Source: Actinomyces marmotae (GTDB lineage Bacteria > Actinomycetota > Actinomycetes > Actinomycetales > Actinomycetaceae). Taken from it: DNA of 64,000 bases. The stretch spans positions 186,001 to 250,000 of the forward strand of contig NZ_CP053642.1 of assembly GCF_013177295.1 (NCBI RefSeq), read 5' to 3'. Made by a program: the position numbers and the translations under genes. Shown here piece after piece: positions 1 through 8,139 of the stretch. The notes below the pieces were generated by a model. That model did not search any database. It was not told the DNA's origin and saw only the letters and a list, made by a program, of their open reading frames with translations. The stretch's first letter is position 1. Every line of letters begins with the position of its first letter.

Positions 1-180
1 GAGCGGGCCGACCCGTTGCGGGTCGAGCGCGATATCGCGGCGCTGTGGGAGCCCGAGCGCTGGACCGATGGCTGTCACCGGCTCATCGAGCACGGCCGGG
101 CCGTGTGCCGCGCCCGCTCGCCGCGCTGCGGGGACTGCGCGCTGGCCGCTGAGGGACTCTGCCCCCGCGTTGGGGTGTAG
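1..180 (+). CDS. nth: Endonuclease III (C-terminal fragment)
   Basis: This is the 3' end of a gene that begins before the window, with 59 codons visible in frame 1 and a TAG stop. The visible part holds the HGR element and four cysteines spaced C-x6-C-x2-C-x7-C, which is the C-terminal [4Fe-4S] cluster of endonuclease III, the bifunctional DNA glycosylase/AP lyase of base excision repair. The last cysteine spacing is two residues longer than the classical x5. The next gene encodes an EphE-like alpha/beta hydrolase; in mycobacteria ephE also lies near nth, which fits an ancestral neighbourhood. A palindromic repeat begins 17 bp after the stop. Confidence 0.85.
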   Translation, partial: ERADPLRVERDIAALWEPERWTDGCHRLIEHGRAVCRARSPRCGDCALAAEGLCPRVGV

Positions 181-196
181 AGACGCCCCGCTTGCC

Positions 197-264
197 GAGA
201 CCGGTCGAAAATAGGAGCGAAACCGGTCCACGGACCGGTCTCGCTCCTATTTTCGACCGGTCTC
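197..264. repeat. Palindromic repeat copy R1
   Basis: Two 32-bp arms (197-228 and 233-264) form a near-perfect inverted repeat around a 4-nt loop, with one A/G mismatch. Each arm is a 22-bp unit, GAGACCGGTC followed by GAAAATAGGAGC (second unit truncated to 10 bp). It lies between nth and the next gene. Related copies are at 13454, 22611, 23684 and 48998. It could form a strong RNA hairpin at the nth 3' end. Confidence 0.9.
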
Positions 265-302
265 GCTTATAGGGGGTGGTGGGGCGCCGATAGGGTGGGG
301 TC

Positions 303-1199
303 ATGCCAGTCGCCATCGCCCGCCCCGGTCCGTGGACCCACCGCGACCTCACCGCCGGTGGGACCCGCTTCCACGCCGCTCTGGCCGGGCCGGAGGACTC
401 TGACTTCCTCGTCCTCCTCCTGCACCCTTTCCCGGAGTGCTGGTGGGCCTGGCGCCACGTCATCCCGCGCCTCGCCGAGGCCGGGCACCGCGTCGCCGCC
501 CTGGACCTGCGCGGATTCGGCGGCTCGGACCGGCCTCCCTCCGGCTATGACCTGCACACCCTCGCCGACGACGCCGCGCGCGTCGTCGCGGCCCTCGGCC
601 ACGAGCGGGCCGCCGTCGTCGGCGCCGGCCTGGGTGGGCAGGTCGCCTGGGTCATGGCCGGGATGCGCTCCGACCTCGTGGCCGGGATCGTGCCCGTCGC
701 CGCCCCGCACCCGGTGGCGGTGCGCTCCCTGCTCGGCCGGGCCTTCTTCTCCGGCACCGCCCTGCAGCACCTGTCCCTGCGCGTCCCCGGGCTGGCGGAG
801 CGCACTCTCACGACGCACCGGGGCATGGAGCGGGTCCTGCGCTCCTGGGTCGGCCAGGGCAGGGTGGGCCGCGTCCTGGCCTCCTCCGACTACTACGCCG
901 ACCTGCTCGCCCGGCCCGGGGCCGCGCGCGGCCCCATCGAGACCCTCAAGCGCAGCCGGCTGCGCCGCGCCGAGATGACCGCCCTGGCCGCCCCGATCGC
1001 GGTGCCCGTGCTGTCCATCCTGGGGGAGAGCGACCCGGTCCAGCCCGCCCAGGCCCATGCCCGGGACACCCACCACGTCTCGGGGCTCATGCGCACAGCG
1101 GTGCTGCACGGCGTCGGCCACTTCCCGGCCGAGGAGGCCCCTGACGAGCTCGTCGAGGCGATCCTGCCCTTCCTGGCGGAGGTCGCCCCGGCCGCCTGA
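303..1199 (+). CDS. Alpha/beta hydrolase, EphE-like, altered nucleophile elbow
   Basis: The 298-residue protein has the fold signature of epoxide-hydrolase-like alpha/beta hydrolases: an oxyanion-hole region HPFPECWWAW (41-50), DLRGFGGSDRP (68-78), a candidate acid in GESDPV and a C-terminal GVGHF histidine. The nucleophile elbow reads GAGLGG (107-112), so the usual Ser or Asp nucleophile position is Gly109. Hydrolase activity is therefore doubtful. The ATG is 6 nt after TAGGGT (291-296), which suggests a leaderless mRNA. The substrate is unknown. Position beside nth matches the EphE neighbourhood of other actinobacteria. Confidence 0.85.
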   Translation: MPVAIARPGPWTHRDLTAGGTRFHAALAGPEDSDFLVLLLHPFPECWWAWRHVIPRLAEAGHRVAALDLRGFGGSDRPPSGYDLHTLADDAARVVAALGHERAAVVGAGLGGQVAWVMAGMRSDLVAGIVPVAAPHPVAVRSLLGRAFFSGTALQHLSLRVPGLAERTLTTHRGMERVLRSWVGQGRVGRVLASSDYYADLLARPGAARGPIETLKRSRLRRAEMTALAAPIAVPVLSILGESDPVQPAQAHARDTHHVSGLMRTAVLHGVGHFPAEEAPDELVEAILPFLAEVAPAA

Positions 1200-1212
1200 G
1201 GGCGCGCCCTCC

Positions 1213-1536
1213 CTACGCGATGGCCAGGCTTGCCGCCACGTACACGGCCGTCCCGCCGATGAGCGACAGCCCGATCGAGCGGCGCCACAGGTGCAGCCCG
1301 GCCGTCGACGCGATGCCGGCGACGGCGGGAAGCCAGGACGCCGGGGCCAGGCTCACGCCGTCGAGCGTGTAGGCCGTCAGGACGATCATGACGCCCAGCG
1401 GCATGGCGTTGGCCAGGAAGGCCAGCAGCGGCGAGCGCCTCCCGCGCAGCAGCGCGAAGGGCGTGAGGCGGCAGGCCAGGGTGATCGCGGCCACCACGAC
1501 GACGGCGATCGCGATCCCGGTATTCGACAGCGGCAT
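1213..1536 (-). CDS. azlD: AzlD-type branched-chain amino acid transport protein
   Basis: The 107-residue protein is hydrophobic, with three to four membrane segments and the RLTPF element (after segment 1) typical of AzlD, the small partner of AzlC in a branched-chain amino acid exporter of the LIV-E type. The chosen ATG at 1536 overlaps the azlC stop as TGATG, so translation is coupled; a longer frame upstream is only azlC in another phase. It is the last gene of a minus-strand unit that runs from 4159. Substrate assignment is by family. Confidence 0.85.
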   Translation of the reverse strand: MPLSNTGIAIAVVVVAAITLACRLTPFALLRGRRSPLLAFLANAMPLGVMIVLTAYTLDGVSLAPASWLPAVAGIASTAGLHLWRRSIGLSLIGGTAVYVAASLAIA

Positions 1537-2381
1537 CACTCGCCCCCGTCCCGGCACGTCGCGCCCGGGCCGGCCGCGCACTGGTCGGCCGTCTGCGGGC
1601 GGGCCGTCTGCGGGCGGGCCCGGCCCGCGCCGCCGTGATCGAGGCCCCGGCCACCGACGCCCTCGGCGCCAGGCGCGCGACGTTGCCGCACGGCGTACAA
1701 CCCGACGAGCCCGAGGGCCAGCGTCCCCAGCGCGCTCAGCAGTGCCGCCGAACCGCCCAAGGCCAGGCCCACCGCCCCCGCCATGAGCCCGACGCCCAGG
1801 GCTGCGGCATCGGGGTGGGCGCGCCAGTTCTCAATGGCCAGCACGACGAACAGCGCGGTGAGCACGAAGCCCAGCAGGCTGATCCTCTCGCCGACCGCGT
1901 CCGCCAGCCATCGCCCGGTCAGCGCCCCCGCCGTCGCGCCGGCGACCCAGGCGGAGTGGCTGATCACCTCCACGGTGAGCACGTACCGGCCCGTCATCGC
2001 GTGGCGGTCCTTGGAGGACAGCAGCGCGTAGACCTCATCAGTGATCGCGTGGACGGCGTACAGGCGCGCCAGGGCCCGGCCTCGCACGCGTTCTAAGGGG
2101 AAACTCAGCCCGTAGAAGACATGCCGCCCGGAGACGAACAGCGTCGAGGCGGCGATCGCGCCCAGCGGCACGCCCGCCCCGGCCAGCGGCACGAGCAGCA
2201 GCTGCATCGTGCCCGAGTAGATGGCGACGCTCCACACCGGTGCCCACCACCAGGCCAGGCCCTGGGCCGCCAGGAGTATCCCCGCGGCCGATCCCAGTGT
2301 CAGATAGCCGACGACGATCGGCGTCGCATCGCGGGCGGCGTCCCTGATGCTCGCCATGGTGGCGGGCGCGGGGGCCGTCAT
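1536..2381 (-). CDS. azlC: AzlC-family branched-chain amino acid permease
   Basis: The 281-residue membrane protein carries AzlC hallmarks: an SAAGILLAAQGL region near residue 30, SGTMQLLLVPLAGAG, and FVSGRHVFYGLSFP around residues 80-95. With AzlD it forms a bipartite exporter for branched-chain amino acids. The ATG at 2381 overlaps the upstream gene's stop (ATGA). The C-terminal 45 residues are Gly/Arg-rich and look like a non-conserved tail, which contains a short tandem duplication (RPQTARPQTA). Confidence 0.9.
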   Translation of the reverse strand: MTAPAPATMASIRDAARDATPIVVGYLTLGSAAGILLAAQGLAWWWAPVWSVAIYSGTMQLLLVPLAGAGVPLGAIAASTLFVSGRHVFYGLSFPLERVRGRALARLYAVHAITDEVYALLSSKDRHAMTGRYVLTVEVISHSAWVAGATAGALTGRWLADAVGERISLLGFVLTALFVVLAIENWRAHPDAAALGVGLMAGAVGLALGGSAALLSALGTLALGLVGLYAVRQRRAPGAEGVGGRGLDHGGAGRARPQTARPQTADQCAAGPGATCRDGGE

Positions 2382-4159
2382 GAGGCCTTGCGCACGCGGT
2401 CGATGACCTCCTGCTCGCGGCGCCCGGCGCGGCGCGCGGAGTGGGAGACGATCCCGACCATGAGCACCACGATGCCGACTAGGAGGAAGGTGCCGCGGGA
2501 CAGGTCGAGCCACAGGAACTCCAGGAGGTCCTTGCCCAGGGAGGTGCGGTCGGCCGCCGCGCCGAGGGCCTGCTCGAGGACCCGATGAGTGGCGGCGGGG
2601 GAGATGAGGCCGGGGATGCCCGCCAGCGCCGTGAGAGCGCCCACGAGGATCGTGCCCAGGGAGGAGCGGCGCGCCATCCACAGCCCGATGCCCAGGCAGA
2701 GGGCGCTCAGGGCGATGACGATGACCCCGTTGACGCTCATCGCGCCCTCGGGGTTGCGGGCGGCGGTGGTCCCGAAGGAGTGGCGCGCCGAGTGCCCGAA
2801 GAACCAGGACAGGGGCAGCAGAACGACGGCGATAAGGATCCCCGCCCAGTGCGCTCCGAAGCGAGAGGCGGGCTTGCCGACGACGGTCGAGCCATCCAGC
2901 AGCACGTCGTCGTCGACGTCTGGCTCCTCATCGACGAAAGCCGGCTTGCGGGCTTCCGCGCGACGACGGCGCCGGACGGGGGCCGCGGCGGGTGAGGCGG
3001 CGGAGGCGGTGTCGTCCTCGCCGTCGGAGGCGCCCGGGGCGATGACGGAGGACCAGTCCGGAGCGGCCTCCTCGGGCGAGGCCACCGGCGCGGCCGTCGA
3101 GGAGGGCAGCGGCGGCGCGGGGGGAAGGGGACTGGAGGAGGGGTCTGGCGTCCAACTGGACTTGCTCGTCCAGTGCGAGCCGGAGGGCTCCGGCTCGTCC
3201 GGGGCGCTGGCCGCCTCGACGCGCAGGGCGGGGGTTCCAGCGCCGGGCGTGGGGGCGGAGCCGCCGGTGAGCGCGCTGGTGGCGCTAGTGGGACTGGTGG
3301 CGCTAGAGGCGCTGCTCGCGCTGGCGCCGCTGGCGCCGCTCACGGGGGCGCCAGCGATCCCGGCGTCATCGGCGCTCGCGGAGGCCCCAGCATCGTCCAC
3401 GGCCTGAGAGCCGTCCCTTGCGGCGTCCTCGACGGGGACCGTCTGCGGGAACAGCGAGCGGCGCCGCACCGCAGTCGACTCCCGCTCATCATCCGGGTCA
3501 CGGGGGCGGCTGCGGCGCCGGATGGGGGCGCCGGGAAGCGGGGGAGGGACCGTGACGGCCTGCGCGGTGGCCTCGGGCTCCGTCATGACGGGCTCGTCCG
3601 GCGGGGCCCCGGCGGCGGCCGGCTCAGCGCCGTCGTCGGCCATCCCGCCTGCGGCCTCCTCGTCCCCGGCCTCCTCGCTCCGCTGGGCGCGGGCGGCCTG
3701 GGAGGCCTCATACTCGGCCTCGATCTCCTCGTCGGAGCGGAAGGGGTCGGAGGCCGGGCGCCCCATCGGGTAGGTCGCGGGGCCCACGGCCAGGGCCTCC
3801 TCGTCCAGCGCGGCGAAGCCTTGCCCGGCGTCGTCGGTGTTGTCGGTGTTGTCGGCAGCGGCGCCTTGATCGTCCTGGATGTGCCCGTCGCGAGGGGCTC
3901 CCTCGGCGTCCCGCGCCTCCTGGCCGCGCCGCGCGGCGAGGGCCGCGCCGGTGCCAGGGGGGATCGCCCCGGGCAGCCCGTCGGGAAGGGAGGGGCCGCC
4001 AGTGGTGATGATCTCGCCGTTGTCGCCGACGATGGGCGCCGGGGCGGGCAGCTCCAGGGAAGGAGCGGGCTCGCCGGCCGAGTCGAGGGGCTCGATGGTC
4101 TGCTCCGGAGTGCTGGCGCTGCCGAGCTCATCGGGCTGGTCGGGACGATGGGTGGTCAC
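2378..4159 (-). CDS. Long disordered protein with one C-terminal 4-helix membrane module
   Basis: The 593-residue protein starts at a GTG with an AAGGAGG site 4 nt upstream. Residues 1 to about 430 are low-complexity and rich in Pro, Ala, Asp, Glu and Ser, with no recognisable domain. The C-terminal 165 residues have four hydrophobic segments, with RRSSLG between segments 2 and 3 and a basic tail SARRAGRR. The same module occurs twice in the next protein upstream (4273-5304). The acidic, disordered part is probably cytoplasmic. I do not recognise the family. It lies in an operon-like run with azlC-azlD. Confidence 0.7.
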   Translation of the reverse strand: MTTHRPDQPDELGSASTPEQTIEPLDSAGEPAPSLELPAPAPIVGDNGEIITTGGPSLPDGLPGAIPPGTGAALAARRGQEARDAEGAPRDGHIQDDQGAAADNTDNTDDAGQGFAALDEEALAVGPATYPMGRPASDPFRSDEEIEAEYEASQAARAQRSEEAGDEEAAGGMADDGAEPAAAGAPPDEPVMTEPEATAQAVTVPPPLPGAPIRRRSRPRDPDDERESTAVRRRSLFPQTVPVEDAARDGSQAVDDAGASASADDAGIAGAPVSGASGASASSASSATSPTSATSALTGGSAPTPGAGTPALRVEAASAPDEPEPSGSHWTSKSSWTPDPSSSPLPPAPPLPSSTAAPVASPEEAAPDWSSVIAPGASDGEDDTASAASPAAAPVRRRRRAEARKPAFVDEEPDVDDDVLLDGSTVVGKPASRFGAHWAGILIAVVLLPLSWFFGHSARHSFGTTAARNPEGAMSVNGVIVIALSALCLGIGLWMARRSSLGTILVGALTALAGIPGLISPAATHRVLEQALGAAADRTSLGKDLLEFLWLDLSRGTFLLVGIVVLMVGIVSHSARRAGRREQEVIDRVRKAS

Positions 4160-4272
4160 GGGGCCTCCTTCTTCGGGGCCACCGTAGTGGCGGGCGGGCG
4201 CCGCGCCCGGGAGGCGTGCCGGTGGCCCGCGGATCGCGCGCTCGCGGGCGTGGGCCCGGCTGCGGAGCCAGC

Positions 4273-5304
4273 CTAGGCCTCCAGGGCGACGGCGCGCTGG
4301 TCGGCCCAGGACTCCTTCTCATCGGCGATGCCCTGGCGGCGCGCCACATGGGCCCCCCAGCCGATCGCGCTCACGACCGCGCCCAGCATGAGCACGGCGC
4401 TGGCCGTGGGGTCGGTGGTCAGATGGGGCACCAGCGCGCTCTTGCCGGAGGCGGACGCGGACAGGAAGGCCGGGAGCGCCCCGATGAACACGATCGGCCC
4501 CGCCACCCTGGCGCCCAGGGAGGAGCGCGTGACGCCGGCGCCCGCCCCGATCGAGGCGAGGAGGATGCCGGCCAGAGCCCACGGGGAGACGGGCGCGTCG
4601 CCGCTGGCGACGATCGCGGGGTAGGCCCGGTCCGCCAGGGAGATCGAGGCGAGTGAGCAGACGGTCACCCACGCCAGGGAGAAGAGGTGGTCATTGCGGC
4701 GCGACGGCGGGGCGGTGGGAGTGCTGCCCTGCTCCTGGTCCAAGCGCCCCAGGCGCGCGGACAGGCGCGCCCACGCGCGCCCGGTGCGGCGCGCGTGGCG
4801 CAGGCCGAGGGAGCCGCCGATCAGCAGGCCCGCCAAGATCAGCACGGCGCCGGTGGGGATGAGTTGGCGGGCCCAGGCATGCGGCGCGGAGGCGGCGCGC
4901 CCGCTGGAGGCGAGGATGGCCGCCTGCGCGGCGAGCGCCACGAGGCCGCCGATAAGGCCGCCCAGGGAGGAGCGCCGGCCGAAGGCGGCCTGTACCGCCG
5001 TGCTCACGATGACGAGCGCTATGAGGAGCCCCACCCCAACGAGCAGGCGGCCCTGCGAGGAGGCCTGGCCGGCGAGCCCGGTCAACGCCAGGGTGAGGGG
5101 CGCCACTGCGGCGCCCAGTGCTGCGGCGGCGATGTGGTCGAGGCGGCGCCCGCGCGGCGCGGGGGAGCCCATGGGGTTGGTCTGGGAGGCGGGGGCGGGG
5201 TCAGCGGCGGGAGGGGGCGTGGGAGCGCCGGTGGCGGCTCCACTGCCCGGTGGCGGCACCGCGCTGGGATGAGCGCCCTGGGGATGGGATTCCGAGGAGG
5301 TCAC
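4273..5304 (-). CDS. Multi-spanning membrane protein with duplicated 4-helix module
   Basis: About 343 residues, probably starting at GTG 5304 (first residues VTSSESHPQG); no clear ribosome site is visible, and the open frame continues upstream only as the antisense of the Fic-like gene. After a 55-residue Pro/Ala-rich head come eight hydrophobic segments in two modules. Each module contains RSSLG after its second helix (GRRSSLGGLIGG and TRSSLGARVAG) and a basic end (RHARRTGR and HVARRQG). This is the same module as in the adjacent 593-residue protein, which suggests duplication. Function unknown. Confidence 0.65.
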   Translation of the reverse strand: MTSSESHPQGAHPSAVPPPGSGAATGAPTPPPAADPAPASQTNPMGSPAPRGRRLDHIAAAALGAAVAPLTLALTGLAGQASSQGRLLVGVGLLIALVIVSTAVQAAFGRRSSLGGLIGGLVALAAQAAILASSGRAASAPHAWARQLIPTGAVLILAGLLIGGSLGLRHARRTGRAWARLSARLGRLDQEQGSTPTAPPSRRNDHLFSLAWVTVCSLASISLADRAYPAIVASGDAPVSPWALAGILLASIGAGAGVTRSSLGARVAGPIVFIGALPAFLSASASGKSALVPHLTTDPTASAVLMLGAVVSAIGWGAHVARRQGIADEKESWADQRAVALEA

Positions 5305-5343
5305 GGGCTCAGAGTAGTTCCAGGAGGCCCGTAGAGTGGCAGC

Positions 5344-6477
5344 GTGATCACCATGGGAGCGAGCATCGGCCGGTCGTCGGGCGCCTCGGGCGGGCGCCCG
5401 GGCGGCTCCGCGGTTCCCGCTGGGACCGGTGGGGCGCGGCTCACCGGCGGCGCTGGCGGCGCTGGCGCGCCTTCCCGAAGCGCGACGGGCGCCGGGGTGG
5501 GAGGCGCCGAGCGCGCCCTCGTCAGCGCCCTGGCGGCCATCGCCGAGGACGCTCGCGTCGCCCGGGCGCAGGAGGCCGTGCGCGAGGCCAGCGCGGAACT
5601 GCGCTGGCACGAGGCGCTTCGACGGCGCTGGCGCGAGGCGCGGGCGGAGGCCGCCATCCGGGGGGCCATCGCCTCGGGCGCGATCGAGGGAGCGCTGGTG
5701 AGCGCGTCCACGCTGCGCGAGCAGGTGGCCGCGGGCCGCCTGGAGCGGCCGCTGAGCGGGGATCCCTCGCTCGACGCCGTCGCCGGGATCTGGCGTGCGG
5801 GTGTGCGATTGACCGGGTTCATGCCGGATCTGCGCGGGCAGGGCCGGCCCGCTGAGCCCTCCCCACGATCTCTCCTGGCCGGCCTGCACCGCGATCTCGC
5901 GGGCCCCCTGGCGGCCTCGGGGGCCATCGGGCTCGACGAGGTGGCCGTGCCGCGCACCGCGCTCCCGCCAGGCAGGGGCGGAGCGGAGGGCGAGAATGCC
6001 GCTGACGGCGTCGCGGGCGCGCGGAGCAGCGGGGGGGCGGTCAACTCTGTGGCGCTGGGGGCGGCGCCGCGCGAGGGAGGGCCCGGTTCGGCCCCCCGGG
6101 GCAGGGCCCTGGTCGAGCGGCTCGACGCGCTCCTGGCGATCATCGCCGCCCCCGGCGTCCCGGCGCTGGTGCGCGCCGCCGTCGTCCATGGCGAGATGAT
6201 CGCCGCGCGACCCTTCACGGCCGGTAACGCGGCACTCGGCCGCCTCCTCGTGCGCCATCTCATCACCCGCGACGGACTGGAGCCCACGGGCGTGGCCGTC
6301 CCCGACGCCTACGCGCGCCGCGCCCCCGGGGCCTACAGCGACGCGGCGGCCTCCTACGCGCGAGGCGACGCCGAGGGCGTCATCGCCTGGACGATCTGGC
6401 AGGCCGAGGCGATCCTCGTGGGCATCACGGAGGGCGTCGAGTTGTGCCGCGCCATCCAGGCGGGGCGGACGGGGTGA
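5344..6477 (+). CDS. Fic-like protein with degenerate catalytic motif
   Basis: The 377-residue protein begins at GTG, 6 nt after TAGAGT (5332-5337), so the mRNA is probably leaderless. Residues 1-55 are Gly/Ala-rich. SGAIEG (111-116) matches the (S/T)xxxE(G/N) inhibitory helix of class II Fic proteins. The Fic core is recognisable as RPFTAGNAALGR (289-300), but the catalytic His is Arg289, the acidic residue is Ala293 and the GNGR arginine is lost. AMP transfer by the usual mechanism is unlikely. Degenerate Fic proteins also sit near the ssd-tad locus in other actinobacteria, so the link to the next genes may be functional. Confidence 0.75.
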   Translation: MITMGASIGRSSGASGGRPGGSAVPAGTGGARLTGGAGGAGAPSRSATGAGVGGAERALVSALAAIAEDARVARAQEAVREASAELRWHEALRRRWREARAEAAIRGAIASGAIEGALVSASTLREQVAAGRLERPLSGDPSLDAVAGIWRAGVRLTGFMPDLRGQGRPAEPSPRSLLAGLHRDLAGPLAASGAIGLDEVAVPRTALPPGRGGAEGENAADGVAGARSSGGAVNSVALGAAPREGGPGSAPRGRALVERLDALLAIIAAPGVPALVRAAVVHGEMIAARPFTAGNAALGRLLVRHLITRDGLEPTGVAVPDAYARRAPGAYSDAAASYARGDAEGVIAWTIWQAEAILVGITEGVELCRAIQAGRTG

Positions 6478-6759
6478 GCGGGCGACGGCGCAGCGCCTGA
6501 CGCCGCCCGGCCGCGCCGGGGCGTGGCCGGGGCGCCCAGAATCGCCCGGCCACCGTCGCGGCGAGTCGCGGTGGGGTTGCGGCAGGGCGCGGTGGAATGC
6601 GCGCTGGAGGGCGCGCGGGGGCGCGGCGGCCGGGAACCACATGCGCTCGGACGCGCCTCCTCCGGCCCCCTATGTGGAGGCCATCACCGCGGGTGATCCC
6701 CGGTGGGTGACCCTGGAGCGGTACCGCGCCCCGCCGATCCGTCCGCGAAGGAGCCCACC

Positions 6760-8139
6760 ATGAGACACGCCGCCCCCCGCTCCACCCATCCAGGCCTCCC
6801 TGCGCTGCGCGGCCGTCCGGGAGCGCCCGCCCCCGGCGCGCGCGGCACCGGTGGTGCCGGAGGGCCGGGAGGCGTCGAGGGCGGGCGGCCCGGCGAGGAG
6901 GATCCCGTTGACTGGCCCCTGGGTGAGCATGAGGAGTGGGGATCCTCGGCCCCGGGGGGATCCGCGGGGGACGCCCTGGCCGACGGCGTCGTCGTCGCCG
7001 TCCTGCTCCGCCCCGGCCACCAGGGTGGGCCCCCTGAGGAACCACTGCCCGGATGGGCCGCCGATATCGTGCTGGCCTGCACGGGCCTGGAGCCTCAGGC
7101 GCTGGTCTGCTCATATCCCGAGGCGCCCCGGGCGGCTTCCGACCTCGTCCAACGCGCGCGAGCCCTGCGCCGCCGCACAGGCGCCACCCACGCCCTCATC
7201 CTCGTGCCCGACGACCTCCCCGCCCTGGCGGAGAGCCTGTCGCAGCGCCCGGACATCTCCGCCGCCACGCTCCACGCGGCGCTCGACGCCCCGCAGTCCG
7301 GTGCGCTCGCCTCCCTCATCATCGCGACCGGGCACCCGGGGCGCGCCCGCGTCATCGCCCTGACAGGGGCCAGGGGAGGACTGGGGACCACGACGATCCT
7401 GCTGCTCCTGGCTCGCGCCATGGCCGCGGCGGGGCGCGGTGTGGCCATCGTCGACCTCGACCCCGCGGGCGGCATCGACCTCATGATGGGGGAGGGCGTC
7501 CGGCCCGGGCTGCGCTGGCGGGACCTGCCCGAGAAGGAGGGCTCTTACCACCCCGAGCGTCTCGCCGAGGCCCTGCCGCGATGGTCGGGGATCCGCTTCC
7601 TGACCGGTGACCCCCGCGGCGGCCCGGTGAGCGCTCCGCAGGCCGCTGCCGCGCTCGCGGCGATCGAGGCCTGCCACGACGTCGTCCTGGTGGACCTCCC
7701 CCGGGGCGCCGAGCCGCCGCCAGAGGCCGAGGCCGTCATCGTCATGGGATGCGATGTTCGCTCCGCCGAGGCCGCCGAGTCCATCGTCGCCCGCCTGGGC
7801 GGGGGCGAGCCGGGCCCGGAGGATGGCGCCCGCCCGGTGGCCGGGAGCCTGGGGCGGGAGCGCGCTGAGGGGCCGCGATGCCTCGGCCTGGTCCTGCGCC
7901 AGATCGGGGAGGACCTCGCCCCCGAGGAGATCACCGGGCTCACCGGCGCGAAGGTGCTCGGGCGGGCGCCGTCGGACCACTCGGTCGCCTCCCGCATCGC
8001 CCGGGGCGACGACCCCGCCCGCAGCCGCGGGCCCCTGCGTCGGGCTATCCGCCCACTGGCCGCCCACCTCCTGGAGGGCGACGACGCCGTCCTCTCGCGA
8101 GCCCCCTGGGAGGCTGAACTGGAAGAGGGGCGGCCATGA
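6760..8139 (+). CDS. ssd: Septum site-determining protein / TadZ-like ATPase
   Basis: The 459-residue protein starts at ATG 6760 with AAGGAG 6 nt before it. Residues 1-75 are low-complexity. The middle has a receiver-like alpha/beta region, followed by a MinD/ParA-type domain with a deviant P-loop GARGGLGTTT (about residue 205) and VAIVDLDPAGG. Ssd (Rv3660c family)/TadZ proteins localise the Tad secretion machine to the cell pole or septum. The stop overlaps the tadA ATG by 4 nt. The first P-loop Lys is Arg, as in some non-classical family members, so ATPase activity is uncertain. Confidence 0.8.
   Translation: MRHAAPRSTHPGLPALRGRPGAPAPGARGTGGAGGPGGVEGGRPGEEDPVDWPLGEHEEWGSSAPGGSAGDALADGVVVAVLLRPGHQGGPPEEPLPGWAADIVLACTGLEPQALVCSYPEAPRAASDLVQRARALRRRTGATHALILVPDDLPALAESLSQRPDISAATLHAALDAPQSGALASLIIATGHPGRARVIALTGARGGLGTTTILLLLARAMAAAGRGVAIVDLDPAGGIDLMMGEGVRPGLRWRDLPEKEGSYHPERLAEALPRWSGIRFLTGDPRGGPVSAPQAAAALAAIEACHDVVLVDLPRGAEPPPEAEAVIVMGCDVRSAEAAESIVARLGGGEPGPEDGARPVAGSLGRERAEGPRCLGLVLRQIGEDLAPEEITGLTGAKVLGRAPSDHSVASRIARGDDPARSRGPLRRAIRPLAAHLLEGDDAVLSRAPWEAELEEGRP

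Noticed and set aside
2382..2681. A 100-codon N-terminal extension of AzlC
   Set aside because: The extension lies fully inside the conserved end of the upstream membrane protein and is Pro/Arg/His-rich; the ATGA overlap start at 2381 is better.
5305..6642. A long upstream extension of the membrane protein that ends at 4273
   Set aside because: It is antisense to the Fic-like gene and ends at a plausible GTG start at 5304.
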